DNA of 64,000 nt from Calycina herbarum (lineage: Eukaryota > Ascomycota > Leotiomycetes > Helotiales > Pezizellaceae): positions 248,001 to 312,000 of the forward strand of contig LLEY01000009.1 in NCBI GenBank assembly GCA_001414485.1. Direction: 5' to 3'. Made by a program: the position numbers and the translations under genes. The notes under the pieces were generated by a model, which worked only from the letters and a program-made list of their open reading frames with translations, was not told where the DNA came from and did no database searches. Shown here in pieces: positions 45,300-56,821 of this stretch (positions are counted from its first letter, which is position 1; each line of letters begins with the position of its first letter).

Positions 45300-47443
45300 A
45301 TGTTCCAACGATTATTTTCTCTCCCCTTTTGGGCGGCTCTTGTGGGCGCTATTGACATTCAAGTTGCCAGTACGGGTGGCAACGCATCTTCACCTCTTAT
45401 GTACGGTCTCATGTTTGAGGATATCAATCAATCTGGAGATGGAGGGATTTACGCAGAGTTAATCCAAAACCGAGCCTTTCAAGGAAGCGTCCCTTTTCCG
45501 TCGAAGATTTATCCTTGGACTCCGATTGGGGATGCGGCTTTAACTCTTCAGGATACGACAGTGCCGCTTTCTGATGCTCTGCCTACCTCGATTAATGTTG
45601 CTTCGAACTCTACCGCGAATTCGACGATTGGACTCGTGAATCCGGGGTGGTGGGGAATCGAAGTGCTGCCTCAAAAATACACGGGCAGTTTCTGGACTTT
45701 GGGAGCTTATACTGGGAAATTCACGGTTAAGCTTCAATCTAGTATTACGAATGAGACGTTTGCTAGTCTTGATATCCCCTCTCTGTCTGAGGCGGGGAAA
45801 TGGACGGAACATACTTTCGAACTCGAACCTACGGTTGCTGCTGAGAATGCAAATAATACTTTCTCTATCGAATTCGCTTCTGGTGGTGGCTCTGTCAACT
45901 TCAATCTTATTAGCTTGTTTCCACCTACATATAAGGATCGAAAGAATGGGAATAGAGTTGATCTTATGGAGGCTTTGAAGGGGTTGAATCCTAAGTTTTT
46001 GAGGATGCCGGGGGGAAATAATATGTAAGTTAAGTCGAAAATGGGAGTATATGGTGTGGGTTTGGCTAATAGGAATAGTGAGGGAGATATCCACCACAAA
46101 CCTTGGAAATGGAATGAGACTATTGGTCCTCTTACTGATCGTCCTGGACGTCCGGGAACTTGGTCATACCAAAACACTGATGGACTTGGTCTCATTGAGT
46201 ATTTCCATGTAAGTCGTTCCCTCCCATCCTGATCATCCGGACTGCCACTAACAGAAAGGGAAGTGGTGCGAAGACCTCGAAATCGAGCCCCTACTCGCAG
46301 TTTGGGCTGGAATGTACTTAGGAAACGAAGCAGACCACATCCTCACAGCCGCCCAACTAGAACCCTGGATCCAAGATACCCTCGATGAGCTAGAATTCCT
46401 CCTCGGTCCTACAACCAGCACATTCGGTGCCCTTCGCGCGAGTTTGGGGTACCCAGAACCCTTCCAACTCAAATACGTCGAAATAGGAAACGAAGATAAT
46501 CTCTACACCAACGGTGCATCAACATACTCCTCCTACCGCTTCCCCCTCTTCTACGCAGCAATCTCAGAAGCCTACCCAGACCTAACAATCATCTCCTCAA
46601 CCGGCGACTACACCGCAATCGGAGGTTCAGGCGCCAACGCGACATGGACGGATTTCCACACCTACTCACGACCAGATCTACTAGTATCATGGTTCAACAA
46701 ATTCGACCACGCTTCTAGGGAGTATAAGACTTTAATCGGGGAGTACGCCGTCGTGCAAGAGAATCTTCCGGGGGCCGCACTGGAGGGTGTCAATTGGGAT
46801 TTACCGAAGGTCAAGTTCCCGAGTTGGATTGGGGCGGTGGCGGAGGCGGTTTGGAGTCTGGGGGCGGAGAGGAATGGGGATGCGGTTGTGGGGATGAGTT
46901 ATGCGCCGGGATTTCAGAATGTGAATTCTTATCAGTGGAGTGTTTGTTTCCCCTCTTCTCTTCTCCTGACCGCCCTCGCTATATTTTGTTTACGGAGACT
47001 GGAGTGAGAGAATGGTTTACTGACGAGATTGATAGCCGGATTTGATATCTTTCACAGCCCTCTCCGCTCAAACTGTGCTCTCAACATCTTACCAGATTAT
47101 CTCGCTCTTCTCACATAACACCCATACCGCTACTGTCCCAGCCGTATCCGAAACTAGATTTGGACCAGCCTACTGGGTCGCGGGAAAGAACGAGGAGGAA
47201 TATATCTTCAAAGTCGCAATCTACAATACCACCACCCCTATCCCCTTTAACCTGACCTTCGAAGGAATATCAGAGGGTAAGAAAGCAAAACTTACCGTCT
47301 TAGGTGCTGAGGAGGGGTGGAGTGCGAATGTTATTGATGGGAGTGAGGTGATGCAGACGAGGGAGACGGAGGTTGTTGCGAGTGAGGGGGGTGTTTTCGG
47401 ATTTGAGCTGGGACAGTGGGAGGTTGCCGTTTTGAGGGTTTGA
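45300..47443 (+). CDS. Secreted alpha-L-arabinofuranosidase, GH51
   Basis: Four exons (45300-46024, 46079-46208, 46264-46941, 47036-47443), 646 aa. A signal peptide ([17 protein letters not shown]) is followed by the GH51 N-terminal part ([20 protein letters not shown]). The catalytic acid/base Glu is in YVEIGNEDN and the nucleophile Glu in TLIGEYAVV. The C-terminal beta domain ends WEVAVLRV. N-glycosylation sites are numerous. It releases terminal arabinose from arabinan/arabinoxylan in the plant cell wall. Acceptors at introns 1 and 2 were chosen to give NNIEGD and EYFHWCEDL. Intron 3 uses GTTTGT and gives QWSPDLISF. Confidence 0.92.
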
Positions 47444-47709
47444 GTGTGCGGAGGTGAGAATAGAATAATATGAGGTACTACCCTTTTCAATTGTGGGTGC
47501 AAAGTGTTGGAGTTTATTACTTCATCTGGCACTTGCGTGTTTGATCCACCATGCTGTCGAAGTCCATAATGTTCTTCGAAGTCTTCTGTGTCGAAATCCC
47601 GAAGTGACCACCAAGAAAGCGGATGGGTTGGTTCAGTACATGTTTGGCTTACTTGCTAGTTATTGGCTTACTCTTCATTTCCTTTTTGGCCCCCAAATCC
47701 AACTTCTGG
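47444..47709. other. Intergenic, repeat-bearing
   Basis: It holds earlier, looser copies of the motifs of the next repeat (TTGGCTTACT, TTTTTGGCCCCCAAAT at about 47683-47698). No gene. Confidence 0.5.
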
Positions 47710-47823
47710 CTTAGTTGTTCTTTGGTAGCTTATCTGGTGATTGTTAGCTTACTAGGCAACCGTTAGCTTAGTTGTTCTTTGGTAGCTTATCTGGTGATTG
47801 TTAGCTTACTAGGCAACCGTTAG
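47710..47823. repeat. 57-bp tandem repeat, two perfect copies
   Basis: The unit starting CTTAGTTGTTCTTTGGTAGC occurs at 47710 and 47767 with no difference seen. A third start at 47824 diverges after CTTA. Confidence 0.95.
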
Positions 47824-47924
47824 CTTACTCGCGAGCTTTTGGCCCCCAAAACTGTTCTCTGGCTCACTCGTTCTTTGGCGGCTTACTCGGTAATTATTTG
47901 GGGGCCAAAAAATCGCGAGTAAGC
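47823..47924. repeat. About 100-bp imperfect palindrome (28-bp arms)
   Basis: Left arm 47823-47850 begins GCTTACTCGCGAG and ends GGCCCCCAAA. The right arm 47897-47924 is its reverse complement with two mismatches. The 46-bp loop contains further GGCTTACTCG and GGCTCACTCG motifs. It could form a cruciform or be a tiny foldback element. Confidence 0.9.
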
Positions 47925-48302
47925 TGGTGATTGTTTGGCTTACTCAGGAGTCTGAGTTAGACAGTGCCATTGTTCGGCGTAGTTGTAGGGACTGTTTCAT
48001 GTTTTACTAGATGGACTTGTACAATTCTGTTATTCGAGTGTATGCTAAACGGTGGCATGTTCTTGTAAGTTGTATCTATCACGGGTTTGAAGTGTGAGAT
48101 CCAATCTGATTTTCTATACTCTGTACAATTTATGTCTACTTGAGTATCTTTCATGTAGATGGGAATTCAATAGAGTGGAGACCTCTGGGTGCTCCGTATA
48201 TGTGCTTCAGGCCTGCGCGCTGCGAAGTGCCTTGGAGGAGCCCTTGTATTTCTGTGGACAGACAGAGTAGGCGCCTCCTCGCACAGGGTATTGGTGGCTT
48301 TT
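47925..48302. other. Intergenic, no gene
   Basis: No open frame of note. It becomes GC-rich from about 48200. Confidence 0.4.
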
Positions 48303-48307
48303 ACAGG

Positions 48308-48541
48308 CTCCCGGTGGACAAAATAAGTAGCACCATTACTTTATGCTTCAAGACATACTGACGCACATAACACAACGTATATGGAACAAAAACTCTCAAC
48401 GTTCAATAAGAAGGTAAACTAACATCTTGCGTATCTATTCATATTTATTTTGTATTTTTGCGGTCAGTGGTTGTCAAGTTATCGCGTTGCGATTTTGGTA
48501 GGGTCCTAAATTGTGCTGCCACTTTTTTGGTCCACCGGGAG
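48308..48541. mobile_element. 234-bp MITE with 5-bp target duplication ACAGG
   Basis: The ends are CTCCCGGTGGAC... and ...GTCCACCGGGAG, with inverted arms of about 29 bp that stay alignable past the first 12 bases (left AAAATAAGTAGCAC; right, reverse-complemented, CAAAAAAGTGGCAGCAC). Direct repeats ACAGG flank it (48303-48307 and 48542-48546). There is no coding capacity, so it is non-autonomous. The superfamily is not clear to me. Confidence 0.82.
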
Positions 48542-48546
48542 ACAGG

Positions 48547-49893
48547 GAGTGTGGCGAACTAGAAGCCTCCAGGGTGCTTTACAGGCCAATACAGGGCAGT
48601 AATGCCCTGGAAGCTTCTGATACGCTGGCGGCCTGTAAGAGAGCTGATATCCTGGAGAAAATGTGGGCATGCGAGCCTATTGGGCCACCTTTGGGCCCTA
48701 TGTTCCAGGGGGTATACGCGCTGTGTTTCAGCACATCACAGCAATTTACAGCTTTGATACCTAGATAAGTAAACTATGCTCTTTACTACCTTTATTATTG
48801 AGGATTTGAAGAGATTTCCTTTTCAGAATATATTTAGATTCTATTTGGTTCAAAGTTGGAAAATAATACATACTCGATACTTTTATTTATTTAGTTTTCT
48901 CTGGTAAGAAAGGGGGTTTTTGGAATAGGCGAAGAACTTGGCAAATTTAATATAATAGGTAAGTCTCATTTCGAGTGGCCCATTTACTATGCTAGGTAAA
49001 GATGTTTAAGGCTTCACAACTGCTCTTGACAACAGAGCAGATGATTAGGATTCATAATCAAAAGTTTTTGTTATTTGGTTTCCCACTTGGAAGGACGCTC
49101 AGGTCAAGGCATTATTATTTAGCTATGGAATTTTTATATATTATGTGTTCATCTTGACAAGAACATTTAATTCTTTTTCATAACAGACTTCGGCAAAAGG
49201 TTGCCTTTCATTAGAACATTTCATGAAACGGCTTCGCTGGTACCTTCTAGGGCAAGCTCAAAATAGAGTGGAACCTTCCAGAGAAAAAGTTTTCCTTAAA
49301 TCTCATACACGAGATCCTTTATCCAAAGTTACGTGGAATTCATTCCATACTCCCAGCACCTTCCATACTCCAAAAGAGCCTTTCAGAGTATCCCGATAGA
49401 ACCTCCGTGGATTTCAAAGTCTGTTTGCTACTATGAAATTCCACCACTTTCACTTCACTCTGGCTTTGGTTGCTTGGTTACCTTGATACCCTCGAGAAGA
49501 AGAAAGAGCTTCAGAGAACCTGGGAGAGAGAATGAGTAAGAAACAGATTCACTGTAGACATGGTTAAGCGACAAAATAGGGGACAAAGTGTGATAAGCGA
49601 AGGGGTGGAAGTCAAAGTGAATAATTGACTGTTCAGAAACGTGTGGCGGATCGCTAAGTCATTCAGCCTGGCTGGGCTTCATATATTGCTCCATCCACCG
49701 CTGAGGCGTTAATTTTCCGAAAACTTTACAACACAGTCTTGCTTCCTGTATCAGTACTAACATAACTTACCTCCAAAATACCCTTCCACTTTTCAACTCA
49801 ACCTCCAGCCCCATTAGTTTTTTTGACTTTTTTACAACACGTTTTCGTTTACCAGACCACCTATTGCACCTCGTCATCAAACTTTCGACAAAT
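48547..49893. other. Intergenic; GC-rich relic then AT-rich DNA
   Basis: 48547-48770 is GC-rich and contains an open frame (from 48511, 85 codons) crossing the MITE end. It continues the GC-rich sequence left of the MITE, so the MITE split an older unit I cannot name. From 48780 to 49893 there is no gene. Confidence 0.45.
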
Positions 49894-50880
49894 ATGGCGG
49901 CTGATGCACATAGCTATGAGTGTGAGCTCTGTTGCCACCGTTCATCTTCCTCTATGTACTTCCCACAGGTTACGAGCACTTGCAAGCACAAGCGGGAAGT
50001 TTGTATCCAGTGCATTGGGAAGTGGGCGGACACACAGATTGAAAACACAATGTGTTTGGAAGCTACCTGTCCAATGTGCGAGGAGCCAATGACAGATAGG
50101 GATTTCAAAAATCATTGCACTGCAGAGGCTTTTGAGAGGTAAAAGGGTTCCTTTCTCCTCGTTTCTTCGTCTTTCTTAACATCATCTTGTGGCTTTGAGC
50201 TAACTTCTTTCTGGATATTCTGAAACGGCTCTCCAAGAGTTACTTGCCAAAGAGCCTGATTTCCAATGGTGCCCCGCCCCAGATTGCACCTCGGGCCAGA
50301 TCCACGACAAGGACGGAGCCGAAGACCCAGCAAAATTCTATTGTTTGAGATGCTCGATCGTCACTTGTCTCCACCACCAGGTGCCCTGGCACCACGGAAA
50401 GACCTGTGCCGAATCCGACCGGGAAAAACACAAGCTCGAGAACCAACGATCCGACCATTTCTTACAAACCGACGAGAACCACAGACAATGCCCACAATGT
50501 AGAGCCTGGATCCAGAAAAGGGGTGGTTGTGACCATATCACTTGCAAAAACCGTAAGTTCTCCCCTTCTCAATACGCGAGATGTAGCGAATATTTTACTG
50601 ACTCATTATAGGTGGCTGTAACATGGATTTCTGTTGGGTTTGTCTGCGACCATGGCGGGGCGAACATGGCCCGGATTGCGCCTACGGCGGTGCAATGCAA
50701 CGCCCCCCCGACGAGGATGAAGAGGATCAAAGTGATGATGAAGATGAAGAAGAAATTCAGGAGGATCTTCGGAGAAGAAGAGAAAGACAGGCACGCCGAG
50801 ATGCTTTGTTGGAAGAAATACAAGAGCAGCGTCGGAGAAATAGAGAGGATCGGGCACGCCTAGAGGAAGAGTCGGAATGA
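49894..50880 (+). CDS. RBR-type E3 ubiquitin ligase-like protein with acidic/Arg-rich tail
   Basis: Proposed exons 49894-50138, 50215-50552 and 50612-50880, 283 aa. RING1 is CELCCHRSSS...TSTCKHKREVCIQC...TCPMCEEPM. The IBR is WCPAPDCTSGQIH...FYCLRCSIVTCLHHQ. RING2 is QCPQCRAWIQKRGGCDHITCKN, then GGCNMDFCWVCLRPW. The tail DEDEEDQSDDEDEEE then RRRRERQARR is a charged helix. Exon 2 is 338 nt, as in both related genes, and gives FER-YSETALQELL parallel to FEK-YTDRGLKTAL. However, the base pair before exon 2 is GG, not AG. So either a non-canonical acceptor is used or the gene is a recent splice-site pseudogene. Confidence 0.7.
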
Positions 50881-52888
50881 TATCTTAGAGAAGTTTATCG
50901 CGTGATGGGTATTGAGAATAATGAAGATGAGGAGCCTCGTCAAGATCAAGAGGGTGACAGAGCTCCTTGGGATCGTATCGGACTAATTCGAAATGACGGA
51001 GGAAGTCTTGCTCAGCTCTTGAGACCAGATCAAAATAATGGAGATTTCGAGGACAACATGAGGACGACAATTGGGAGAATGTCGAGGACAACAACGAATT
51101 GTGAAGAAGTTGGTTGTGCTTTTGTTGGCTAAATTGGAATGATATGGTTAGGGAACTTATTCGTTTCTGCTTCGATCTTATAGTGGTTACTCTGGCACAG
51201 CGTCTGGATGAGGTCTTGAGTGGTAAAGAATTGGCGATTTGCAACAAGTCCTTATGCGGATGTGATCTGAGAAGTGACAAAATTAAGAAATATATTATAT
51301 GGGTATGAGGCGAGTATTGTCTCGAGTATATTTCACGAAGTGGCGTGACGTTTGATTTCAAAAATTTATTTCATTTTATCGCAAAGGTTTCGTTAACCAT
51401 TTCCCTTCTACAGATATAAGCATCCCATCGTTCAAAAGCCCGTAAATACAGGGAAAACTCATTTCCACTTATATTCTAGAGTGGTTGCTGGAGTATAGAG
51501 TCTAGATGATGGTCAGAGAATGGATGGTGATCAATTGAGGATGTATTCTTTTCCATGTTCTCTCCCCGATGAATAATTGTATGTATTTAGACATGTTGTG
51601 TGACAGGATATGTACATATTTCGTGTTCCCCGACCCAAAATTGCTGACTCGAGTGTCCTCACTCAAAGCTCCAACTACGCGCTCGGTATCGAAAACGGAA
51701 ATGATATGCAGTATGCAGTAATCTTAGGGATAGCCTCATAGAAAGAGTGAAGTAGGGAGTAAGCATCCAGGCGAGAAATAAGCTCGTCCTACTTCACCCG
51801 GTTTTACGAAAAACCCGACCGAGAATTCTTTTGATAAGTCGGTGACAGAAAGAATGAAAAGTACAGTTTTATCTACCTATATCCATACAATTGGATAGTC
51901 AGAACATCAGATACCTCGGTACATACCTCAGTATGTCAAAAACTATCTAAAGTGCTTTTTTGAAGTCGGTGACGAAAACAATGAATGCTACAACTTTCTG
52001 TTCTTCTGACAAATAAACACGAGGTTACAACTGTAAATCCCTCGGTATGTAAGAAGCTGTCGCCGCATCTGGGTATGAGGGAGCCGTTCTTCTCAACAAC
52101 GAAGTATATCTACTTTTACAGGTAGGGTTTCGAACTTACACACCTTATACCTAACAAAGTCCATAAATTCCAGCATACTATTCCCATCTCGTCAACTCTT
52201 ATTTTCATCACCAGGTTCCTCTTTTGGCAATGTCTATTCTCCTCGGTAAAGCATTCCAGAGATTTTCGTCGAGAGCCGTTAATTTGTTAATAGCCTGAGG
52301 CGTGAAAGGGACGCCCCGTGAAGGAGTGCTGACGGATAGCCGAGTTTATATTCGGCTCCCTCAGGTATGTTGTCTTTACATTCGCCGATACATTGTGGTA
52401 TCACGCCATGCGGGCGTTAATCAGATAAATTCACAGCCTTACAAGGCATTTGTTGCGGGAATTTGCCGGAGATCTATTCGTATGTTTTTTTCTTTACATG
52501 AAAACCTCCAAATTTCATTAATGGACTCGAAGAGGGAAAAGGGGCAAAAAGAAGACAAAACATGTCGCTGAATAAACCGCAATGCCATGTAGAAATAAGG
52601 TTACAATTTGAAATTACAAAATTACAAAATGTGGATACAGGGAGTGCGAGAACTTGAGAAATCGAGGTTTGCAGAACCGGCTCCCACTCACGGACTATAA
52701 TAGTTTTGAGTTTGAAAGGGCCGTTTTTGCAAATCCAACGTAAAAGCAAAATGTAAGTTACTTAAGCTTTGCATACTCCCTCACAATCAAACTTTCTTTC
52801 CATCGCCATCAAGCTCTTTCCTTTCAAGTCGACCACTTTTGACTTTTCATACGAACCTAAGTCGCTGTTCCGTTATATCGCCTCCAAA
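50881..52888. other. Intergenic, 2 kb without a gene
   Basis: Charged short frames just after the RBR stop (50902-51132) could be former coding sequence. A loosely repeated AAGTCGGTGACRRAAA block occurs at about 51837 and 51963. Nothing else was identified. Confidence 0.45.
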
Positions 52889-54108
52889 ATGATTCGCATT
52901 TCGTCCTGTGCAGTCTTGGGTGCAATCAGTGTAATTTTCGGCACTACGGCTGCCCAATTCGGTCTCAATGTTCCTATCGAGACACGAAGCCTAGATGCAA
53001 TATATGCAGAAGCTTTGAAGGAGTCAGGAACACTTAATGTAGCAAGTGGCGGCGATTGTAAGCTACCCTGACTTCTTGAATATAGTTATGAGCTAACATT
53101 TCATGTTAGCCGGATGGCAAGGAAATGGCATTATCAGCTCTTTCGAAACTCGTTTTCCAGGTCTTACACTCAATTTGACTATTGATCTTTCCAAGTATCA
53201 TGACAGCAGAATTGATCGGGCTTGGTTAGCGGGAAACGAAGACACCGATGTCGCTATCCTACAAACCATCCAGGATTTTCCTCGATGGAGAGATCAACAA
53301 CGCCTTCTGAACTACAAGCCATCGAACTTTGAAGACATTTATCTTGGAGAGAAGGATCTCAATGGTGCTTTTATCCCAATCGGAATTTGTAAGCAATCCC
53401 CAGTCTATTGAAGTTACCTCACTAACGCGAATGTTTTTAGATAGCTTCGGAGATTTCGTGTACGACAACACAAAACTAGCAGCAGCCGATGTCCCCAAGA
53501 ACTACCAAGACATTTTGGATCCCAAATGGAAAGGAAAGATTATTTTGACTTATCCAAATGACGACGATGCGATCGCATATCTCTTTAGTGTTATCATTGA
53601 GAAATATGGCTTTGCATGGTTTGACGCTCTCGTTAAGCAAGACGTACAATGGGTTCGAGGAACTGAAACGCCTTCTATCAAACTCTTCGAGTCGCACTCA
53701 AACTCTACCAACTCTACAGACTCCGGACGCGTTATCAGCTTCAGCACTATAGGCTATTTCAAGGGACCAGCAGATTTTATCGTTAGATCGTCAATCGAAG
53801 CACCCGAGACCAAGATGTCATGGTCCCAAACTGCTGCAATTTTCGCATCCACGAAGCGACCCGAAACTGCAAAACTCTTGATCGCATACATGACCAGTTC
53901 GGAATATCAAGCAGCCAACAGTGGTGGAGCTACGCCAATTATCAGTTTGGACGCTGGTGCTGCTTACAGCAACAATATCACTCAAATCAACTGGTTCAGA
54001 GGGTTCGTAACTGATCGTACGAAGGTTGATTGGTGGAAGTTACAGTACGAGACAACTATTGGTTCTGCTCAAGGTCCGGGTCCATTAGAATTGTATCCAT
54101 CCGCTTAA
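52889..54108 (+). CDS. Secreted bacterial-type solute-binding protein (ABC Fe3+/SBP_bac_6-like)
   Basis: Three exons (52889-53057, 53110-53388, 53441-54108), 371 aa, with 52-nt introns. A signal peptide (MIRISSCAVLGAISVIFGTTAAQF) is followed by a type II periplasmic-binding-protein fold: LNVASGGDSGWQGNGIISSFETRFPG, DVAILQTIQDF, WKGKIILTYPNDDDAIAYLF, and the C-terminal lobe FASTKRPETAKLLIAYMTSSEYQ. Such proteins feed ABC importers in bacteria, which fungi lack, so here it probably binds a ligand (metal, cofactor or sugar) outside the cell. An origin by transfer from bacteria is likely but old, since it carries fungal introns and signal peptide. N-glycosylation sites cluster at NSTNSTDS. Confidence 0.82.
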
Positions 54109-54999
54109 GTGTTCGCTTACTTGAGGGGAGGGGGTTGTCTTTGGACTGTGCAACCTTTGGGGTGGTATTTTGGGAAGCCAACATGTAACAATAAGCACCT
54201 TTGTCCAAAATTACTATGAGTCTACAATAAATACTTCAAGCTTCTTGTGATCTAGGTGCTTGATTCCTCTGCCCATTTTTGCATATATTGCCAGAGGACT
54301 TCCGAAACCAGCCCAATAAACACCACCAGAAATTGCAGCGCCAAGATTCCATTATTCTCGCAACATCGCTAGCCTCAGAAACTTCAGCTTCTGTATCTAT
54401 TTTCCAACCTCGGTTAAGAAAGCACGTGACTGGTGGGTTTGTTTTCGCCAAGTTTACTCCAGGGCTCTACCCGTCCTTTCCATTAATATTTCTTTTCAGA
54501 GCTTGTGGTATTCTTAAATTTTGAATTTATGGGAGAGTTTCATTACCTCAAAAACTCCAAGAGAAAACTCGTGACTGTTCAGCTCTCGCCTCGATGACAT
54601 CACGGGAACTGCAGGGATGACATCATTCAAGCAATTTTTGGGAAAATCCAAAAGCACCAGGATGTGGTGCAAAATATGTCGTAATTGTTTCTTCAGTACT
54701 TACTGGTGTGGGTATCAAATGCGAATCATGGCTGAAACGCACGTAATTGTGGCGTCGACTTATCTGATAAGTAGCCAATCCAAGTGGCCAGCAGTCATTC
54801 CTAAAAGCACAAGTACTTGTACTTGTACGAAATGGCACAAGGTTGATATCAGAATCATTCGCTGACAATATCATTGGAAGAATTCTCCGGTTACGAGTAG
54901 GACATCTTTCCATTTGCCATGACGTTTGGTTGTCTCGTGTGAGGATTGTGCAACTTTGAAGAGCAATATGTCGCCTTCGACCAAGTTTCGATAATGACG
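54109..54999. other. Intergenic, no gene
   Basis: Only short frames. A repeated GTACTTGTACTTGTAC palindrome-like stretch is at 54811-54828. Confidence 0.5.
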
Positions 55000-55060
55000 A
55001 AGGATAATGACGAAGGGGAATTCATGTCATTCGGCTGCCTACGATTTCTCTATTTAATAT
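54990..55060 (+). promoter_or_regulatory. HSP9/12 promoter: 13-bp direct repeat, AGGGG stress element, TATA-like box
   Basis: ATAATGACGAAGG occurs twice in tandem (about 54990-55015), directly followed by AGGGG (55014-55018), the core of the STRE bound by Msn2/4-type factors. A TATTTAATA sequence at about 55049-55057 could be the TATA box, about 100 bp before the ATG. Assignment is by motif only. Confidence 0.5.
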
Positions 55061-55155
55061 CTCCTTTCTGTTCAGCCTCCTTATCATTACAACTCACACT
55101 TCCATCTCATCCTCAACACAAACCCAAAAACCACTTTCCAACCAACTCAATCAAC

Positions 55156-55561
55156 ATGTCTGACACACTGTAAGTCTAAGTACACAAGCCACCTTCGTTC
55201 CTCTGGCTGACAAAATAAATAGTCGCAAAGGATTCGGCGAGCAAGCCCAAGAGAAGGTCACTCCTCAATCCCAAAAATCAAACACCCAAGTTGCCGGCGA
55301 ATACGTCTCTGGAGCTGCCGATAAGTTGACTGGCGCTGTTCAACCAAGTAAGTAGCAACCACCAGGTACACAGCGCAAAAAACCAACTAACACAATTTCC
55401 CAGGCGAGAACAAATCCGCCACGCAAAAGATCGGTGACAGCACCCGATCAAACGCCGACAAGGGACAGAACGAAGGAACTTCATACCTTGACTCTGCCAA
55501 GGATGGATTGAGCAACGCTGCCAACACCATCTCTGGCAAGACTAGCGATGCTACCAAGTAG
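55156..55561 (+). CDS. HSP9/HSP12 family stress protein
   Basis: Three exons (55156-55169, 55223-55347, 55404-55561), 98 aa. The sequence MSDTLRKGFGEQAQEKVTPQ is the family signature. The rest is hydrophilic and helix-forming in contact with membranes (TQVAGEYVSGAADKLTGAVQP, NAANTISGKTSDATK). The first exon has only 14 coding bases, a structure seen in fungal members. HSP12-type proteins stabilise membranes in heat, osmotic and stationary-phase stress and are usually very strongly induced. Intact. Confidence 0.93.
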
Positions 55562-56134
55562 ATTATCGGGCTGTCAAGGAGAGGAATTTGTACAATGGTA
55601 TGCTTGTATCTATAGACGAAGAATGGGTCACGAACTGTTTACGATAATATGAAATAAATTCATGAAAACGATATCTTTGTCCTGTGACTTTATGAAAGAA
55701 ATAAGTTCGAATGGCAACATAAAGGGGTGCATGGTGGATTTTCTGACAGAGAGGCAACCATAACAGTCGCATTCATGTCAGGCCAACAATACTGAGTTTG
55801 TACTGAAATATAAAAATATACTGCTCAAAAAGCCAAATCATAAACCCGAAGTTCTTGGAGTTTGAAGTCTCAGCCTTAATAACGTTGTCAAACAATTCCC
55901 AGTAATCCCAACATACGAAATAGGAAGGAGCATTCCACATTTCAACCTCGGCAATTCGTAATCTCAAAACATAATACCTTGTACCTTCCTCTTCGATGAA
56001 AAACAAGCTGCAACCGCAACATTATCCAGACTTAGAACTTGCTCGGCCTGTGATAGTAGATGGTACAAAATATAAGGATCTCGCATGAAAAGAAATGTAA
56101 GAAAGACAACCACATAGCGTTCAAATCCATCGCA
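55562..56134. other. Intergenic, one doubtful ORF
   Basis: A minus-strand frame 56006-55773 (77 codons, Trp/Phe-rich) has no recognised domain. Otherwise empty. Confidence 0.4.
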
Positions 56135-56821
56135 ATGGCTGCACCTCCCGAAGTCACTCTAGCCCAGCTCGATGGAAAATTCGTGATGGTAATTCATTGA
56201 AATCATTGGAAGATTGTTTTTCATTGCCGCTGACTAGAATGCACAAATAGAATAAGAAGCTGTCCGATTCGTTCGATGCCCTTCTTGCTTTGGTTGGTGC
56301 CGCCATTTCAAATTTCCATTTTCGTGTTTGCGAATTGTTGATTCCATCATTGACACCCAGGCTAGCAAGGAGTATCATGGGCAGTCCGAAAGGCGGCCTC
56401 ATACGCTACCCCAAGATTAACAATCACATCCTCCACACGTCCCGAAGACGGTATAACATGTCTCGAAATCCACGCGGTCGTCATCGGAAGCGGCTCAACG
56501 GACAAAATAACCCTTGACTGGGGGACCGTAGATAAAACAGATGCTCTCCTTGGGGATTACAAGGCAAAAATGGGATGGTCGACAGCTGCTGAGTTGACGG
56601 AGGAGGTGTTGAGGGAGGGAATACAAGAAAGTGGGGGTACGGGGGAAGAAAAATACATGCGGATACTCATAGAAAGCAGTCGCGAGGGTATGACGGGAGA
56701 ACATGTTTGGAGTTTCGAGGAGGTGGATGGAGCGAGGAGGTATGTGAGGAGACTTGCTGTTAGAAAGGGAGAGAAGGTGGTGGTGGCAAAGATAGTATAT
56801 GATTATACTGGGAAAGTTTAA
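56135..56821 (+). CDS. Fungal lipocalin/FABP-like small protein (unknown ligand)
   Basis: Three exons (56135-56188, 56251-56292, 56366-56821), 183 aa. The start LAQLDGKFVMNKKLSDSFDA, then LLALQGVSWAVRKAASYAT, then a series of beta strands (RLTITSST, GITCLEIHAVV, DKITLDWGTVD), agrees with a family of about 180-residue fungal proteins with a beta-barrel, lipocalin-like fold. The C-terminal half (EEVLREGIQESG, HVWSFEEVDGARRYVRRLAVRKGEKVVVAKIVYDY) closes the barrel. No signal peptide, so cytosolic. The middle exon has only 42 nt. Function is not known; binding of a hydrophobic ligand is a guess from fold. Confidence 0.78.

Noticed and set aside
48511..48768. 85-codon GC-rich plus-strand frame
   Set aside because: It starts inside the right TIR of the 234-bp MITE, so the frame as a whole cannot be an original gene.
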